Shown piece after piece: positions 1 to 9,970 of a stretch of DNA of 64,000 nucleotides. The DNA is from Hydrogenimonas urashimensis (GTDB lineage: Bacteria > Campylobacterota > Campylobacteria > Campylobacterales > Hydrogenimonadaceae). Both the position numbers and the translations under genes were made by a program. The first letter of the stretch is position 1. The number at the start of each line of letters is the position of its first letter. A model generated the notes under the pieces. That model was not told the DNA's origin. It worked only from the letters and a program-made list of their open reading frames with translations, and searched no databases. The stretch is from contig NZ_AP023212.1 in the NCBI RefSeq assembly GCF_016593255.1, positions 558,001-622,000 on the forward strand. Direction: 5' to 3'.

Positions 1-1676
1 AAAATCGTAGGCAGGATCGACTTCTCTTTGCGGCTTTCGACAAATTTGTGAAGCACCTCTTTATAGAATTTCAAATCACGCGCCACCAGATAGATCTGAT
101 CCTCCAGCGACTGCTGCTTTATCCACTCCTCCACTTCGTAAGGCAGGAGATTGAGCGTGGCCATCAGGATATTGACGGCGCTCATGCGATCGATCTGTTT
201 GCGCCGCTTGTTGCATCGCGTCCGCATGTGGCTTTTGGCCCGGGATGTTTTGACTGCATCGATCCAGGTACAGTGGTAGATTGGATGATCCGCCGTGATG
301 ATTCTGACAAGATCCCCGTTTTTAAGCTCCGTCAGTAGCGATGCCGCCCGTTTGTTGACCAGCGCCGATGTGGCGGTCTCGCCGACTTGTGTGTGAACCG
401 CGTAGGCGAAGTCCAGCACCGTCGCGCCCCTCGGCAGTGAAATCTGGTCCCCCGCAGGGGTGAAGACACTGATATCCTCACTGTAAAGATCGTTTTTGAC
501 AAGTTCGTAGAACTCTTCGATCGACTCGTTCTGATACTGGAGATTTTTCAACCACTCCACATTGACGGAGATATCCTCCTCCATCTTGTATTTCCAGTGG
601 GCCGCGATGCCGAATTCGGCTTTCTTGTGCATTTCGTAGGTTCGAATCTGCGCTTCGATGATCGAGGTGTCGTCAAAAACCGTCGTATGGAGGGTCTGAT
701 AGCCGTTCTCCTTGGGGAGGGCCACATAATCTTTGAAACGCGCGATCAGCGGTTTGAAATGCAGATGAAGTGTCCCCAGCGAACGGTAACAGTCGATCGG
801 CCTCTCGACCAGAATCCGCACCGCAAGCAGATCGAGAATCTCGTCGATCGATATTCCTTTGCGCTGCATTTTCAGATAGATCGAGTAGTAGTGTTTGACA
901 CGGCCGAATATCTCGAAGCTGTCCGCCTTGAAACCGCTGCGCACCATCTGGGTTTTGACCTTCGAGATGAAAGTGTTGAGTTTTATCTGGAAATCCTGGC
1001 TGTGCGACGTGATGAAAGCGTCGATCTTCGCATACTCTTTGGGAAAGAGGTAGTAGAAGCTCAAGTCCTCGAGTCTGTTTTTCAGTGCGGAGATACCGAG
1101 GCGGTGGGCGATGGGAGCATAGACCACCAGTGTCTCCTCGGCGATACGATGCTGTTTCTCCTTCGAAAGAGCATCAAGCGTGAGCATGTTGTGCAGACGG
1201 TCGCAGAGTTTGATGATCAAAACCCGCACATCTTCGATCGAACAGATGAGCATTTTCCGGAAACTGAGAGCGGAGGTCACCAGTTTTTCGTCGGATGAGG
1301 AAGGGATCAGTTCCGATTCGCGTATCTCGACGATCTTCGTCAATCCCTCGACGAGATAGGAGACATCTTCGCCGAACCGGAACTTGATATCCTCGATCGT
1401 ATAGGGGGTATCCTCGACAACATCGTGCAGAAGGGCCGTCACCACCATCGTCTCGTCGGAACTGACCGTCGCGGTGATCGCGGCGACAATGATCGGATGG
1501 ATGATGTAGGGCTCGCCGCTTTTTCTCTTCTGATCGATATGCGCCTCTTTGGCGAATTCGAGGGCTTCCCTGATACGGTCGGTCGGTTCCACCGTATCCC
1601 AGAAAATCTCTTCCGCCACGTCGACCGTTTTGATCGTGCGAACGATATTGACAAGGGGCTCGAGGGCCGGATTCAT
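1..1676 (-). CDS. spoT: Bifunctional (p)ppGpp synthetase/hydrolase, C-terminus cut by window edge
   Basis: RelA/SpoT-family enzyme that makes and degrades the stringent-response alarmone (p)ppGpp in the cytoplasm. About 558 codons are visible and the reading frame is still open at base 1, so the end (normally an ACT-type domain) lies outside the window. In order I see an HD hydrolase domain with HDVVEDTPY, a synthetase domain with GRVKHYYSIY and LPKENGYQTLH, and a TGS domain starting ISVFTPAGDQ. An intact HDxxED motif suggests hydrolase activity is retained, so this is the usual single bifunctional Rel of Campylobacterota. The ATG at 1676 lies 8 bases after the rpoZ stop, and the pyrH-rpoZ-spoT order implies co-transcription. 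Confidence 0.95.
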   Translation of the reverse strand, partial: MNPALEPLVNIVRTIKTVDVAEEIFWDTVEPTDRIREALEFAKEAHIDQKRKSGEPYIIHPIIVAAITATVSSDETMVVTALLHDVVEDTPYTIEDIKFRFGEDVSYLVEGLTKIVEIRESELIPSSSDEKLVTSALSFRKMLICSIEDVRVLIIKLCDRLHNMLTLDALSKEKQHRIAEETLVVYAPIAHRLGISALKNRLEDLSFYYLFPKEYAKIDAFITSHSQDFQIKLNTFISKVKTQMVRSGFKADSFEIFGRVKHYYSIYLKMQRKGISIDEILDLLAVRILVERPIDCYRSLGTLHLHFKPLIARFKDYVALPKENGYQTLHTTVFDDTSIIEAQIRTYEMHKKAEFGIAAHWKYKMEEDISVNVEWLKNLQYQNESIEEFYELVKNDLYSEDISVFTPAGDQISLPRGATVLDFAYAVHTQVGETATSALVNKRAASLLTELKNGDLVRIITADHPIYHCTWIDAVKTSRAKSHMRTRCNKRRKQIDRMSAVNILMATLNLLPYEVEEWIKQQSLEDQIYLVARDLKFYKEVLHKFVESRKEKSILPTI

Positions 1677-1684
1677 TCGGGTCC

Positions 1685-1897
1685 CTAGCTCTGCTGCATA
1701 CCCTCTATCTTGACAAGGCCTTCGGCGATCTCTGTGATGGCGATATCCGAAAACTTGTGTTTTTTCGGATCCATGTTGACCAGCGGTTCCGCACCCGCCG
1801 CCAATTCGTTGGCTCGCTTGGAGACGGCAGCTGAAAGAAGGTATCGGTTGAAGTTGGCTTTTTCAAGGGCTTTCGCCGCTACTTTTTCGAGTCTCAT
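1685..1897 (-). CDS. rpoZ: RNA polymerase omega subunit
   Basis: Small 70-residue omega subunit that helps assemble RNA polymerase around beta-prime. It begins MRLEKVAAKALEKANFNRY and carries the conserved stretch with the AVSKRANEL core and the C-terminal AITEIAEGLV segment. The length is normal for Campylobacterota. The ATG has GGAGC about 9 bases upstream. It lies between pyrH and spoT on the same strand, as in other members of the phylum. Omega also helps form one ppGpp site on polymerase in Proteobacteria, so its linkage to spoT makes biological sense. Confidence 0.93.
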   Translation of the reverse strand: MRLEKVAAKALEKANFNRYLLSAAVSKRANELAAGAEPLVNMDPKKHKFSDIAITEIAEGLVKIEGMQQS

Positions 1898-1932
1898 GGT
1901 ATCTTTGCTCCTAAAAAATTATTTGACGGATG

Positions 1933-2673
<741 letters not shown>

Positions 2674-2723
2674 TTATCCAAAAGATGCTTTAAAAAAGAT
2701 ATAAAAGAAAGTTTAAGGAATCG

Positions 2724-3950
2724 TCAACGCAGGCGTATCAGTTCGAGCGGATTGATATGCCGATTCTTCTGCGTCACTTCGAACATCAGCTCATTTTCGA
2801 CCCGTCCGATCACATAGCCTCTTTTTATCTTTTTTCCTTCGCGGATCGTCGGGGCGATTTTATCCATCTTCGCATAGATCGTATGAAGGCTGTTTCTGTG
2901 TTCGATGATCACGACATTGCCGAGCATCGGCGTCTCCTTGGCGAAGACGACACGGCCGTTGAGCACGTTCTTGACCTTGGCATGCTTCTGATAGGGCTGC
3001 AGAGTGATCGACTCGTTGAAAATTTTGATCTTGTAGATTGGATCGGTATAGGGTCCGAACTTTTTGACCACTTTCGCTTTTCCGACGGGCGAGAAGGTCT
3101 TTCGTCCGCGGTATCGGCCGATGGCGTGTTTCTGGTAGGAGGAGCCGATGGTCCTGACATGAAGTCTGTCGCCACTGGCGATGGCATGGGTAGTGTTGTC
3201 AAGGCGGCGTTTTTTCTCTTTTTCAATCGCCCTCTTCTTCAGGATATTGAGTGCCGCGAGGGTCCTGCGAAGATCGCTCTCCTCTTTCTGGAGCTTCTCG
3301 AGACGCCTCTGATACTCCTTCTTCTCCTTCTCAAGGCTCGCCATCAGTTTTTTCCGCCGCTCCTTCTCCCTGGCGGCACGCTCTTTTTTCTTCTTCAGCC
3401 GTTCGATCATGTTGCGGATACGCTTCGCCTCTTTCGAAAGAGCTTCACTCACTTTGAGTGTTTCAAGGTATGCCTTCTGCATCGATTTGAGCCGTTCGTT
3501 GTCCGATTTGATCAAAGCTGTCAGCAGCTCCGATTCGACTACATCGTCGGGTGACTGGATACCCCGCTCCTTTTTGATCTCTTCGAGAATGTAGCGGTTG
3601 GCGAGCAGATCGATGAGTTGTCTCTCCTGCTCCGCTTTTTTCCTGTTTAGCACCGTGCTGTTGTTTTCGATTTCTAGAAGTCTTTTCTCCCCCTCGGAAA
3701 GAAGAATGGAGTTGACGGCGATCTCTTTGTCCGAGAGGGTGATGATTAGATCGAGCTGTTTGAGTTTTTTCTGGTTCGCTTCGATCTGCCGGGCTATTTT
3801 CGCCAGTTTGCGGTCCATCTTGGCGTAACTGCTTTTTGTGCTGGCAAGCTTCTGCTTCGAACTTCTGATTTTTTTGTCGATCGAAGCGGCATGGAAAGGG
3901 AGAACAAGGAGGAGTGTGACGGCGATCCACTTCAGAAATCTCATACCCAT
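2724..3950 (-). CDS. EnvC-like murein hydrolase activator with degenerate LytM (M23) domain
   Basis: A 408-residue exported protein with a signal peptide (MGMRFLKWIAVTLLLVLPFHA), a long charged coiled coil from about residue 25 to 280, and a C-terminal M23/LytM fold. The zinc ligands of active M23 enzymes are missing. The GxxHxGxD site is replaced by a segment around KIKIFNESI, and the final HxH reads LMFEV. Loss of the zinc site with a coiled coil is the pattern of EnvC-type activators, which switch on cell-wall amidases and are controlled by FtsEX. The gene follows ftsX by 5 bases, which supports that role. The ATG at 3950 has GGAGG about 13 bases upstream; the longer open frame overlaps ftsX and is not supported. 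Confidence 0.85.
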   Translation of the reverse strand: MGMRFLKWIAVTLLLVLPFHAASIDKKIRSSKQKLASTKSSYAKMDRKLAKIARQIEANQKKLKQLDLIITLSDKEIAVNSILLSEGEKRLLEIENNSTVLNRKKAEQERQLIDLLANRYILEEIKKERGIQSPDDVVESELLTALIKSDNERLKSMQKAYLETLKVSEALSKEAKRIRNMIERLKKKKERAAREKERRKKLMASLEKEKKEYQRRLEKLQKEESDLRRTLAALNILKKRAIEKEKKRRLDNTTHAIASGDRLHVRTIGSSYQKHAIGRYRGRKTFSPVGKAKVVKKFGPYTDPIYKIKIFNESITLQPYQKHAKVKNVLNGRVVFAKETPMLGNVVIIEHRNSLHTIYAKMDKIAPTIREGKKIKRGYVIGRVENELMFEVTQKNRHINPLELIRLR

Positions 3951-3955
3951 CGAGG

Positions 3956-4768
3956 CTACAGCTCCTCCCTGAAGCGGACGACGACCCATGTGGCACAAAA
4001 AAGTGCGATCCCGAATCCCGCCGAAGCGAGATAGAGAACATCGTCGTAATGGAAAAGGAGGGCGCCGTTGATCCCCATCTCCGCAAGAGCCTCTTTGACC
4101 CTCGGTTCGGAAATCAGGTAGAGCATCCCCGAGAGAGCCAGCAGCACGGCGATCAGGGCGTCGACGAAAGCCAGGCGGAAGAGCACGCCGCTTCGAAGCC
4201 ACACCGGCGCTCCGAAAAGTGCCATGATCTGCATTCTCTCCTTGTGTTCGAGCTGCCAGATGAGCATCTGTTTCATCACCAGCAGAAAACTGATCAATCC
4301 CAGCATGGCACCGAAGATGTAAAAGTTGCTCTTCATAAACAGCAGCATGGCATAGAGACGGTCGTGGACCTTTTCGAAAATCTGTACCCGCTTGATTCCC
4401 TTGATATTGAGCAGGTCGCGCCGGAGTTTGTCGAGGCTTTTCTTGTCGGGGTAGCGCACCAGTTTCAGGGTATAGAAAGCCGGTACGATCGTCTGGAGTT
4501 TCTTCAGATTCTCTTCGCTGATCTTCTTTCTGATATGCATCAGCACACTCTTCGAATCGACCGGCTCCACGGTTTTGACGAGCGGATTGGCCCCTTTGAT
4601 GCTTTCGGGATCGAGACTCTTTTCGGCCACCACTATCACCGTATACTGCTCCTGCAGGCGCGTTTCGTAATCTTTGATGATTCTGTCGAAAATCAGCATG
4701 TACTCGATGGCGAAAAGTATCGCAAAAAGCGGCAGAATAAGGCCCAGATGATTTCTAACGAATGTCAT
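3956..4768 (-). CDS. ftsX: Cell division protein FtsX
   Basis: Integral membrane partner of FtsE (270 residues). It has one N-terminal transmembrane helix (ending around EYMLIFDRII), a periplasmic domain of about 130 residues, and three further helices typical of the FtsX/MacB permease fold. FtsEX does not transport a substrate. It passes ATP-driven conformational change to periplasmic cell-wall hydrolase activators. Its start overlaps the ftsE end by 14 bases, and the next gene is the degenerate LytM protein it would be expected to control. Confidence 0.92.
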   Translation of the reverse strand: MTFVRNHLGLILPLFAILFAIEYMLIFDRIIKDYETRLQEQYTVIVVAEKSLDPESIKGANPLVKTVEPVDSKSVLMHIRKKISEENLKKLQTIVPAFYTLKLVRYPDKKSLDKLRRDLLNIKGIKRVQIFEKVHDRLYAMLLFMKSNFYIFGAMLGLISFLLVMKQMLIWQLEHKERMQIMALFGAPVWLRSGVLFRLAFVDALIAVLLALSGMLYLISEPRVKEALAEMGINGALLFHYDDVLYLASAGFGIALFCATWVVVRFREEL

Positions 4769-5426
4769 AGATCACTCCGTTTTCGATCAAAAGGTGCCGA
4801 TAGTCCGCATTGATCATTTCGGGTATATGGTGCGTGACGATGACGACTGTCGTCTCGAGCTCCTCGTTCGCACGTTCCAGCAGCTCCCAGACCACCTGGG
4901 AGGAGTAGTCGTCGAGATTGCCGGTCGGTTCGTCGGCGAGAATCAAGAAAGGGTTGTGGGCCAGCGCTCTCGCCATCGCCACCCTCTGCTGTTCCCCGCC
5001 GCTGAGCTCCATCGGATACTTGTCCGACTTGTGGGAGAGTTTGACGTGGTTGAGAAGCTTGACGGCCTGCGCCCGGCAGACATCTTTCGGAAAACCGGCG
5101 ATAATGAGCGGAAGCATCACGTTTTTTTCAACGGTCCACTCTTTGATGAGTTTGTAGTCCTGGAAAACGATGCCGATATGCCGCCGAAGTTTATAGAGTT
5201 TCGAGCCGGAGATCGAACGCATGTCGATCCCTCCCACGTTCAGCTCGCCATCTGTAATCTCCATCGCGCCGTACATGGAACGAAGAAGAGTCGATTTTCC
5301 GCTGCCGCTGGCACCTGTTATGAAGACGAACTGGTTCGTCTCCACCCGAAACGTCGCGTTTTTGATGACCGGTTCGTGCCTCGGATAGGCCAGTTTCAGC
5401 CCTTTGGCTTCGATCACATTCCGCAT
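4755..5426 (-). CDS. ftsE: Cell division ATP-binding protein FtsE
   Basis: ABC ATPase (223 residues) with Walker A GASGSGKST, signature LSGGEQQRVAMARA, Walker B ILADEPTGNLD and the switch histidine in VTHHIPEM. It pairs with FtsX at the division site. I place the start at the ATG at 5426 rather than the one at 5432, because AAGGA abuts the upstream ATG but is 6 bases from this one. The start overlaps the 3' end of trmB by 13 bases, so translation of trmB, ftsE, ftsX and the EnvC-like gene is probably coupled. Confidence 0.94.
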   Translation of the reverse strand: MRNVIEAKGLKLAYPRHEPVIKNATFRVETNQFVFITGASGSGKSTLLRSMYGAMEITDGELNVGGIDMRSISGSKLYKLRRHIGIVFQDYKLIKEWTVEKNVMLPLIIAGFPKDVCRAQAVKLLNHVKLSHKSDKYPMELSGGEQQRVAMARALAHNPFLILADEPTGNLDDYSSQVVWELLERANEELETTVVIVTHHIPEMINADYRHLLIENGVIYDIR

Positions 5427-6592
5427 AGCCATTCCTTGAGCGTCCGGTGGGCGTCGAGATTGGTCTGCGTCGCCACCGGATCATGGGGATAGTAGGTCAC
5501 GCTTTTGTGTTGTATCAGCAGATATTTGTGTTCCGGCCGATCGAAACTTCCCAAAGATACCCGTATGAGCCCTTCGGTATCGCTGATGGCATAGAAGCGC
5601 TCGACATGGACGAAAAAATTTTCGTCGATCACCGCTTTTTCCGGTTTCCTCCCATAAAGTCTCTTCAAAGCCGGAGCGCAGGGAAACGAAAAGTCGGCAT
5701 CGATCTTTCTCTCCTCGGAAAACTCGAGCGATTCGACACGTATTTCGTAGATATCTTTTTGGTGGCGCAGCCACCGCTCTTCGTACTTGCTGCGTACAGC
5801 CGCTTCGCCGTTTTTCTCCAACGCAAGCTTTACGCGTTTGGGCCGCGTGAAAACATCCATGGCATACCGAAAGTAGTTCTCGCTGTCGGTGCGGAGTTCC
5901 AGCGTGCCGCCCGGTTTCAAGACCCGCATCGCTTCGGCCAGGAAGGTGTCCGATATGACGCGACGGTGGGGTTTTTTGTCCCATGGAACCGGAAAATGGA
6001 CGAAAATGCGCTCGATGCGGTTGCTCGGCAACAGTTCCATAAAGAGTCGTGCATCGTAGTCGATCACCCAGACATTCTCCAGTTTCTGCAGATCGATGCG
6101 GCGCATCACCTGTTCGAGGGAAGGACGGTGGATTTCAAGCCCGATCAGGTGGACATCGGGACGGGATGCGGCCTGATGGAGCAGATGCCGTCCGCTTCCA
6201 AAGCCTATCTCGATCCATATCGGCTTGTCGGGAAGCTCTTCGGGTCTGAAATCGGCTATCTCTTTGAGGGAGGGAAGAGGCTCTTTCAATTTCGCCTCGT
6301 CAAGATTCGATATGTTGGAGTAGAGAATTTTCGGCTTCGCTTCGACGAGATAGGCCTGAAGCGCCTTTTTGATCAGGGCGTTGGGCGAAGGCCTGGAAAT
6401 TTTCTCCGACTTTATCAGAACCGAATCTCCTTTCGGTTTGACCTGCAGCAAAAAAGGGATGCCGCCCACCTCGGCACCCAGCAGACCTTCTCCCGGATGC
6501 TCGATGTTTTCGGCATACCACTCAATCCTCACGTTGCCGCTTCTAATGGGAAGAACGGAAGCATCGAATGCATCTATCCGAATATGGGGCAT
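5414..6592 (-). CDS. trmB: tRNA (guanine-N7)-methyltransferase
   Basis: SAM-dependent enzyme that forms m7G46 in the tRNA variable loop. The catalytic core carries the SAM motif IEIGFGSGRHL and the FVHFPVPWDKKPH segment. At 392 residues it is much longer than the roughly 230-residue enterobacterial enzyme. The extra N-terminal part of about 130 residues and the C-terminal extension match what I know of Campylobacterota TrmB proteins. It lies 9 bases after the Fn3 lipoprotein gene and overlaps ftsE. Confidence 0.9.
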   Translation of the reverse strand: MPHIRIDAFDASVLPIRSGNVRIEWYAENIEHPGEGLLGAEVGGIPFLLQVKPKGDSVLIKSEKISRPSPNALIKKALQAYLVEAKPKILYSNISNLDEAKLKEPLPSLKEIADFRPEELPDKPIWIEIGFGSGRHLLHQAASRPDVHLIGLEIHRPSLEQVMRRIDLQKLENVWVIDYDARLFMELLPSNRIERIFVHFPVPWDKKPHRRVISDTFLAEAMRVLKPGGTLELRTDSENYFRYAMDVFTRPKRVKLALEKNGEAAVRSKYEERWLRHQKDIYEIRVESLEFSEERKIDADFSFPCAPALKRLYGRKPEKAVIDENFFVHVERFYAISDTEGLIRVSLGSFDRPEHKYLLIQHKSVTYYPHDPVATQTNLDAHRTLKEWLCGM

Positions 6593-6601
6593 ACAGCGAC
6601 G

Positions 6602-7864
6602 TTACTTCTCTTCTGTCTCGATATAGAGCTCCACCGGTTTCGAAGGCTCCGATTCGATGCCGTTCCTGTCGATAGCGACGACACGGTAGCTGTACTTGAT
6701 ACCCGGGGACATCGATTTGTCAACGAATTTCGTCCCGTAGATGTTCGTAAAGATCTTCTCTTTTTTGCTCAACCCCTCCCAGTGGGTTCGGATGACATTG
6801 TATTTCTCGGCCCGGTTATCGATCGGTGTCCATGTGATGATCGCCTGGTTGAAGGCGATTTTGGCGGCCGTGATCGACGGCGGCGAGGGCTTCGCGAGTG
6901 TGGAACCGATGACGGGAGCCTCCGGCATGGGGCTTTCCAGGCCATCTTTGTCCACCGCCGTCACTTTGTAATAATAGACCTTTCCGTCTTCGGGAACACG
7001 GTCTTCGAAACTCGTTCCCTCCGTTTTTGCCCGGTAGCTGTAGAATCCGATCTGAAACGGAGCCCGGTAGATTTTGTAGTAGACCACGTCCGGCGTGGGG
7101 CTGGGCTTCCATTCGAGATGGATCGTTTTGGGAAGGTCGTGCGATGCAGAAAGATGGCCGGGCATCTGCGGAAGCGGTTTGGTGATCGCTTTCACAGGTG
7201 CGCTCGGCTCCGATACGAGACCGTTGCAGAGTTTGACCCGGACGCGGTACATATAGACCTCGCCCTCTCCGAGTCTTTTGTCCATGTATTCGGCACTGAG
7301 GCGGTTTTTGATCTCAGCCTGTACTTTCCACTCATCCGGTTTCGTCACCGAAGCCCGCTCGACGATGTAGCCGACGACCCGCAAGTCCTGATGGGGTCGC
7401 CAGATGAGCTTGATGCGGTGGGGGAGGTCCGTAATGGCCCTCACGAAGCTGACGGAGTGGATCATCGGGGCCGTTTTTACCTGGACGGGCGCCGATTGTC
7501 TCGATTCGTACCCCTCTTTGTCGTAGGTCGACATCTGATAAACATACTGCGATCCCGGCCGGAGTTTCTGGTCGACGTAGTGGGTGCTGTAGCGGTCGTT
7601 GATTTTGGCGACACGCTTCAGCTTTTTCTCTTGGCTGTCGGGATCCAGGCGGTAGAGATAGTACCCCTCGATATTCATCGAAGGCACCATCTGCCACTCG
7701 ATCCCCACAGCGGTCATGCTGCTGATGGTGCGGATGGAGGTGACTTTGGGGAGGTTCTCTTTGATCTGTGCCTTACCCGTCGGAACGATCACCCCCTTCG
7801 TGGAACATCCGGTCGCAATGATCGCCAAAGCGCCGTAGAAAACTGCACGGATCCAAAATTTCAT
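6602..7864 (-). CDS. Fibronectin type III repeat lipoprotein
   Basis: A 420-residue secreted lipoprotein. The signal peptide ends in a lipobox (IATGC, Cys about residue 20) and is followed by about four tandem fibronectin type III modules, each with the YxYRV/YxVtAvD pattern (for example YMYRVRVKL, YYYKVTAVD, YSYRVVAID). No enzymatic motif is visible. It probably acts in the periplasm or at the outer membrane as a binding or scaffold protein. The ATG at 7864 has a good AAGGAG site located inside the preceding rluD-type gene, giving a 92-base overlap. It is conserved next to trmB in Campylobacterota as far as I recall. Confidence 0.85.
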   Translation of the reverse strand: MKFWIRAVFYGALAIIATGCSTKGVIVPTGKAQIKENLPKVTSIRTISSMTAVGIEWQMVPSMNIEGYYLYRLDPDSQEKKLKRVAKINDRYSTHYVDQKLRPGSQYVYQMSTYDKEGYESRQSAPVQVKTAPMIHSVSFVRAITDLPHRIKLIWRPHQDLRVVGYIVERASVTKPDEWKVQAEIKNRLSAEYMDKRLGEGEVYMYRVRVKLCNGLVSEPSAPVKAITKPLPQMPGHLSASHDLPKTIHLEWKPSPTPDVVYYKIYRAPFQIGFYSYRAKTEGTSFEDRVPEDGKVYYYKVTAVDKDGLESPMPEAPVIGSTLAKPSPPSITAAKIAFNQAIITWTPIDNRAEKYNVIRTHWEGLSKKEKIFTNIYGTKFVDKSMSPGIKYSYRVVAIDRNGIESEPSKPVELYIETEEK

Positions 7865-8789
7865 CTAATCTCTCCTTTTCGAAACAGTTCTCAAGTCTCT
7901 CCCACATATCCTTCGGTATCGGTGCTGTGAACTGCATCGTTTTTCCGGTGGCGGGATGGTCAAGATAGAGAATGTATGCATGTAGCAAAATACGTTGGAT
8001 TATATTGTTTTTGCTCTTAAAGCCGTATAAACTATCCCCGACGATATGCCGGTTCAGTGACGCCAGATGCACACGTATCTGATGGGTACGGCCCGTATAG
8101 AGTTTCGCACCGACCAGTTCGTATCGGCTTTTTTCATCCATCAGCAGCTTTTCAAAACGTGTCCTGGCGGGTTTTCCGCCGGAAACGACGCCCATTTTAA
8201 GACGATTGGCGGGGTTCCTTCCGATCGGCCCTTCCACGATGCCCGAGGCTTTAAGAGGCAGATCCACGAGGGCCACATAGTAGCGCCCCATCGTTTTCTC
8301 CTGTAGCTGCCGCGAAAGCCTTTCATGGGCAGTGTTGTTTTTCGCCACGACCATTGCGCCGCTGGTTTCCTTGTCGAGCCTGTGAACGATGCCGTGCCGC
8401 TCTTCGCCGCTGATCGTCGAAAGGTTGACCCCCCGGGCTTTGAGCCAATCCACCAGCGTCGGCTCCCTGACGCTCGGTGCCGGATGCACCACGAGACCCG
8501 AAGGCTTGTTGATTACGAGAATATGCTCGTCCTCGTAGATAATAGGCACCTCGAAATCGACGGAGGCGGCGACATAGTCGGGCTCTTCGGGAATCGTGTA
8601 GCGGACGACTTGACCGGAAGATACCCGGTAGCCCGCCTTTTTGACAATCTTTCCGTCGATTTCGACAAACCCTCGTTTGATCAGCCTTTCGATCTGGTTG
8701 CGTGACCCCCCGATACGGCTGTGCAGAAATCGGTCGAGACGCTGGCTGGTCTCGACGGTCAGACTTTTCGTTAAACTCTCTTTTTTCAT
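7773..8789 (-). CDS. RluD-family 23S rRNA/tRNA pseudouridine synthase
   Basis: RluA/RluD-type pseudouridine synthase of 338 residues. It has an N-terminal S4 RNA-binding domain (RLDRFLHSRIGGSRNQIERL) and a catalytic domain with the active-site aspartate in GIVHRLDKETSG. It also has the YTGRTHQIRVHL motif. The position modified cannot be read from sequence; RluD-type positions in 23S rRNA helix 69 are likely. The last 30 residues, after KERLDEI, run across the start of the downstream lipoprotein gene and look like an unconserved tail. It is divergent from rodA, with 47 bases between the starts. Confidence 0.88.
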   Translation of the reverse strand: MKKESLTKSLTVETSQRLDRFLHSRIGGSRNQIERLIKRGFVEIDGKIVKKAGYRVSSGQVVRYTIPEEPDYVAASVDFEVPIIYEDEHILVINKPSGLVVHPAPSVREPTLVDWLKARGVNLSTISGEERHGIVHRLDKETSGAMVVAKNNTAHERLSRQLQEKTMGRYYVALVDLPLKASGIVEGPIGRNPANRLKMGVVSGGKPARTRFEKLLMDEKSRYELVGAKLYTGRTHQIRVHLASLNRHIVGDSLYGFKSKNNIIQRILLHAYILYLDHPATGKTMQFTAPIPKDMWERLENCFEKERLDEILDPCSFLRRFGDHCDRMFHEGGDRSDG

Positions 8790-8836
8790 TGGTTGGGTAC
8801 AATTTCCTGAAACGATTGGGAGTGCAGATTTTTATT

Positions 8837-9958
8837 ATGAAACACCGATTGATGTTCGACAGGCGCATTCTAACACATTTCGATTTTTTCCTGCTGCTGC
8901 TTATTTTACCACTCCTCGTCATCTCTCTGATTCTGGTCAAAGAGATCAGCCCCGCCCTTTTCAGAAAGGAGATTTTCTATATCGGGCTCGGTTTTGTCAT
9001 CTTCTTTCTCTTTTTCCTGATCCCGTGGCGCTCGATACGCTGGCTGATCCCGTTCTTCTACTGGACGACGATCCTGCTGCTGTTGAGCGTCGATTTTTTC
9101 GGGGTGACGAAACTAGGTGCCCAGCGCTGGCTTCAGATTCCCCTCATCGGTTTGACCATCCAGCCTTCCGAACTCTTCAAACCCGCTTTTTTGCTGATGC
9201 TGGGCCATCTCATCCAGGAAAACCCACCGCCGCCGGACGGGTACCGGCTCAGGGAGTTTCTCAAATTCTCTCTTTATATTTTGCTGCCCTTTTTGCTGAT
9301 CGCCAAAGAGCCAGACCTGGGTACGGCCATGGTACTGCTCATCATCGGGTACGGGGTGCTCTTCCTCGTGGGCGTCCACTGGAAAATCTGGGCCGGCATC
9401 GCCATCACATTGGCCGTGGCGGCCCCCTTTCTCTACTCCAATCTGCACGACTACCAGAAAAAACGGATTCACGACTTTCTCTCCGAAAAGCCGAGCTACC
9501 ATGTCCAGCAGTCGATCATCGCCATCGGGTCGGGAGGGATGACCGGGAAGCCGAAAGAGGAAGCGACCCAGACGCAGCTCAAATTTCTCCCCATCGCGTC
9601 AAGCGACTTCATATTCGCCTATTACGTGGAACGGTTCGGTTTCGCGGGAGCTGCGATACTCATCCTCATCTACGCGATGCTCATTTTGCATATACTGAGT
9701 CTGGGCATGCATGCCAGAGGCGACTATTTCATCCAGGTGATGGCCTACGGCATCGCTTTTCTTCTTTTTGTCTACACCAGTGTCAACATTCTCATGACCA
9801 TCGGTCTGGCCCCCGTCGTCGGCGTACCTCTTCCCCTTCTGAGCCACGGCGGCAGCAGCTTCATCAACTTCATGGTCCTCTTCGGCATTTTGGAAAATTT
9901 TATTGCTTTTCGCTTCAAATTTCTGTATAATTCCGGCTCCAAAGTTACCTTTCTTTAA
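8837..9958 (+). CDS. rodA: Rod shape-determining SEDS glycosyltransferase RodA
   Basis: Polytopic SEDS-family peptidoglycan polymerase (373 residues, about 10 helices) of the elongation machinery, partner of a class B PBP. Hallmarks are the KEPDLGTAMVLL segment, SSDFIFAYYVERFG (the catalytic-aspartate region) and the C-terminal VPLPLLSHGGSS motif. I start at the ATG at 8837 (MKHRLMFDRR), which has GGGAG about 14 bases upstream. The upstream open frame overlaps the rluD-type gene and is hydrophilic junk. A tRNA gene starts 12 bases after the stop and is probably read through. Confidence 0.92.
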   Translation: MKHRLMFDRRILTHFDFFLLLLILPLLVISLILVKEISPALFRKEIFYIGLGFVIFFLFFLIPWRSIRWLIPFFYWTTILLLLSVDFFGVTKLGAQRWLQIPLIGLTIQPSELFKPAFLLMLGHLIQENPPPPDGYRLREFLKFSLYILLPFLLIAKEPDLGTAMVLLIIGYGVLFLVGVHWKIWAGIAITLAVAAPFLYSNLHDYQKKRIHDFLSEKPSYHVQQSIIAIGSGGMTGKPKEEATQTQLKFLPIASSDFIFAYYVERFGFAGAAILILIYAMLILHILSLGMHARGDYFIQVMAYGIAFLLFVYTSVNILMTIGLAPVVGVPLPLLSHGGSSFINFMVLFGILENFIAFRFKFLYNSGSKVTFL

Positions 9959-9970
9959 GGGTGACCTTCA

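Noticed and set aside
2724-4202. Longer start for the EnvC-like protein
   Set aside because: The extra 84 residues overlap ftsX in another frame and precede the signal peptide. The ATG at 3950 has a ribosome-binding site.
5447-7930. 827-codon plus-strand frame
   Set aside because: It is antisense to trmB and the Fn3 lipoprotein gene, both with clear motifs. It shows no domain, so it is a composition artefact.
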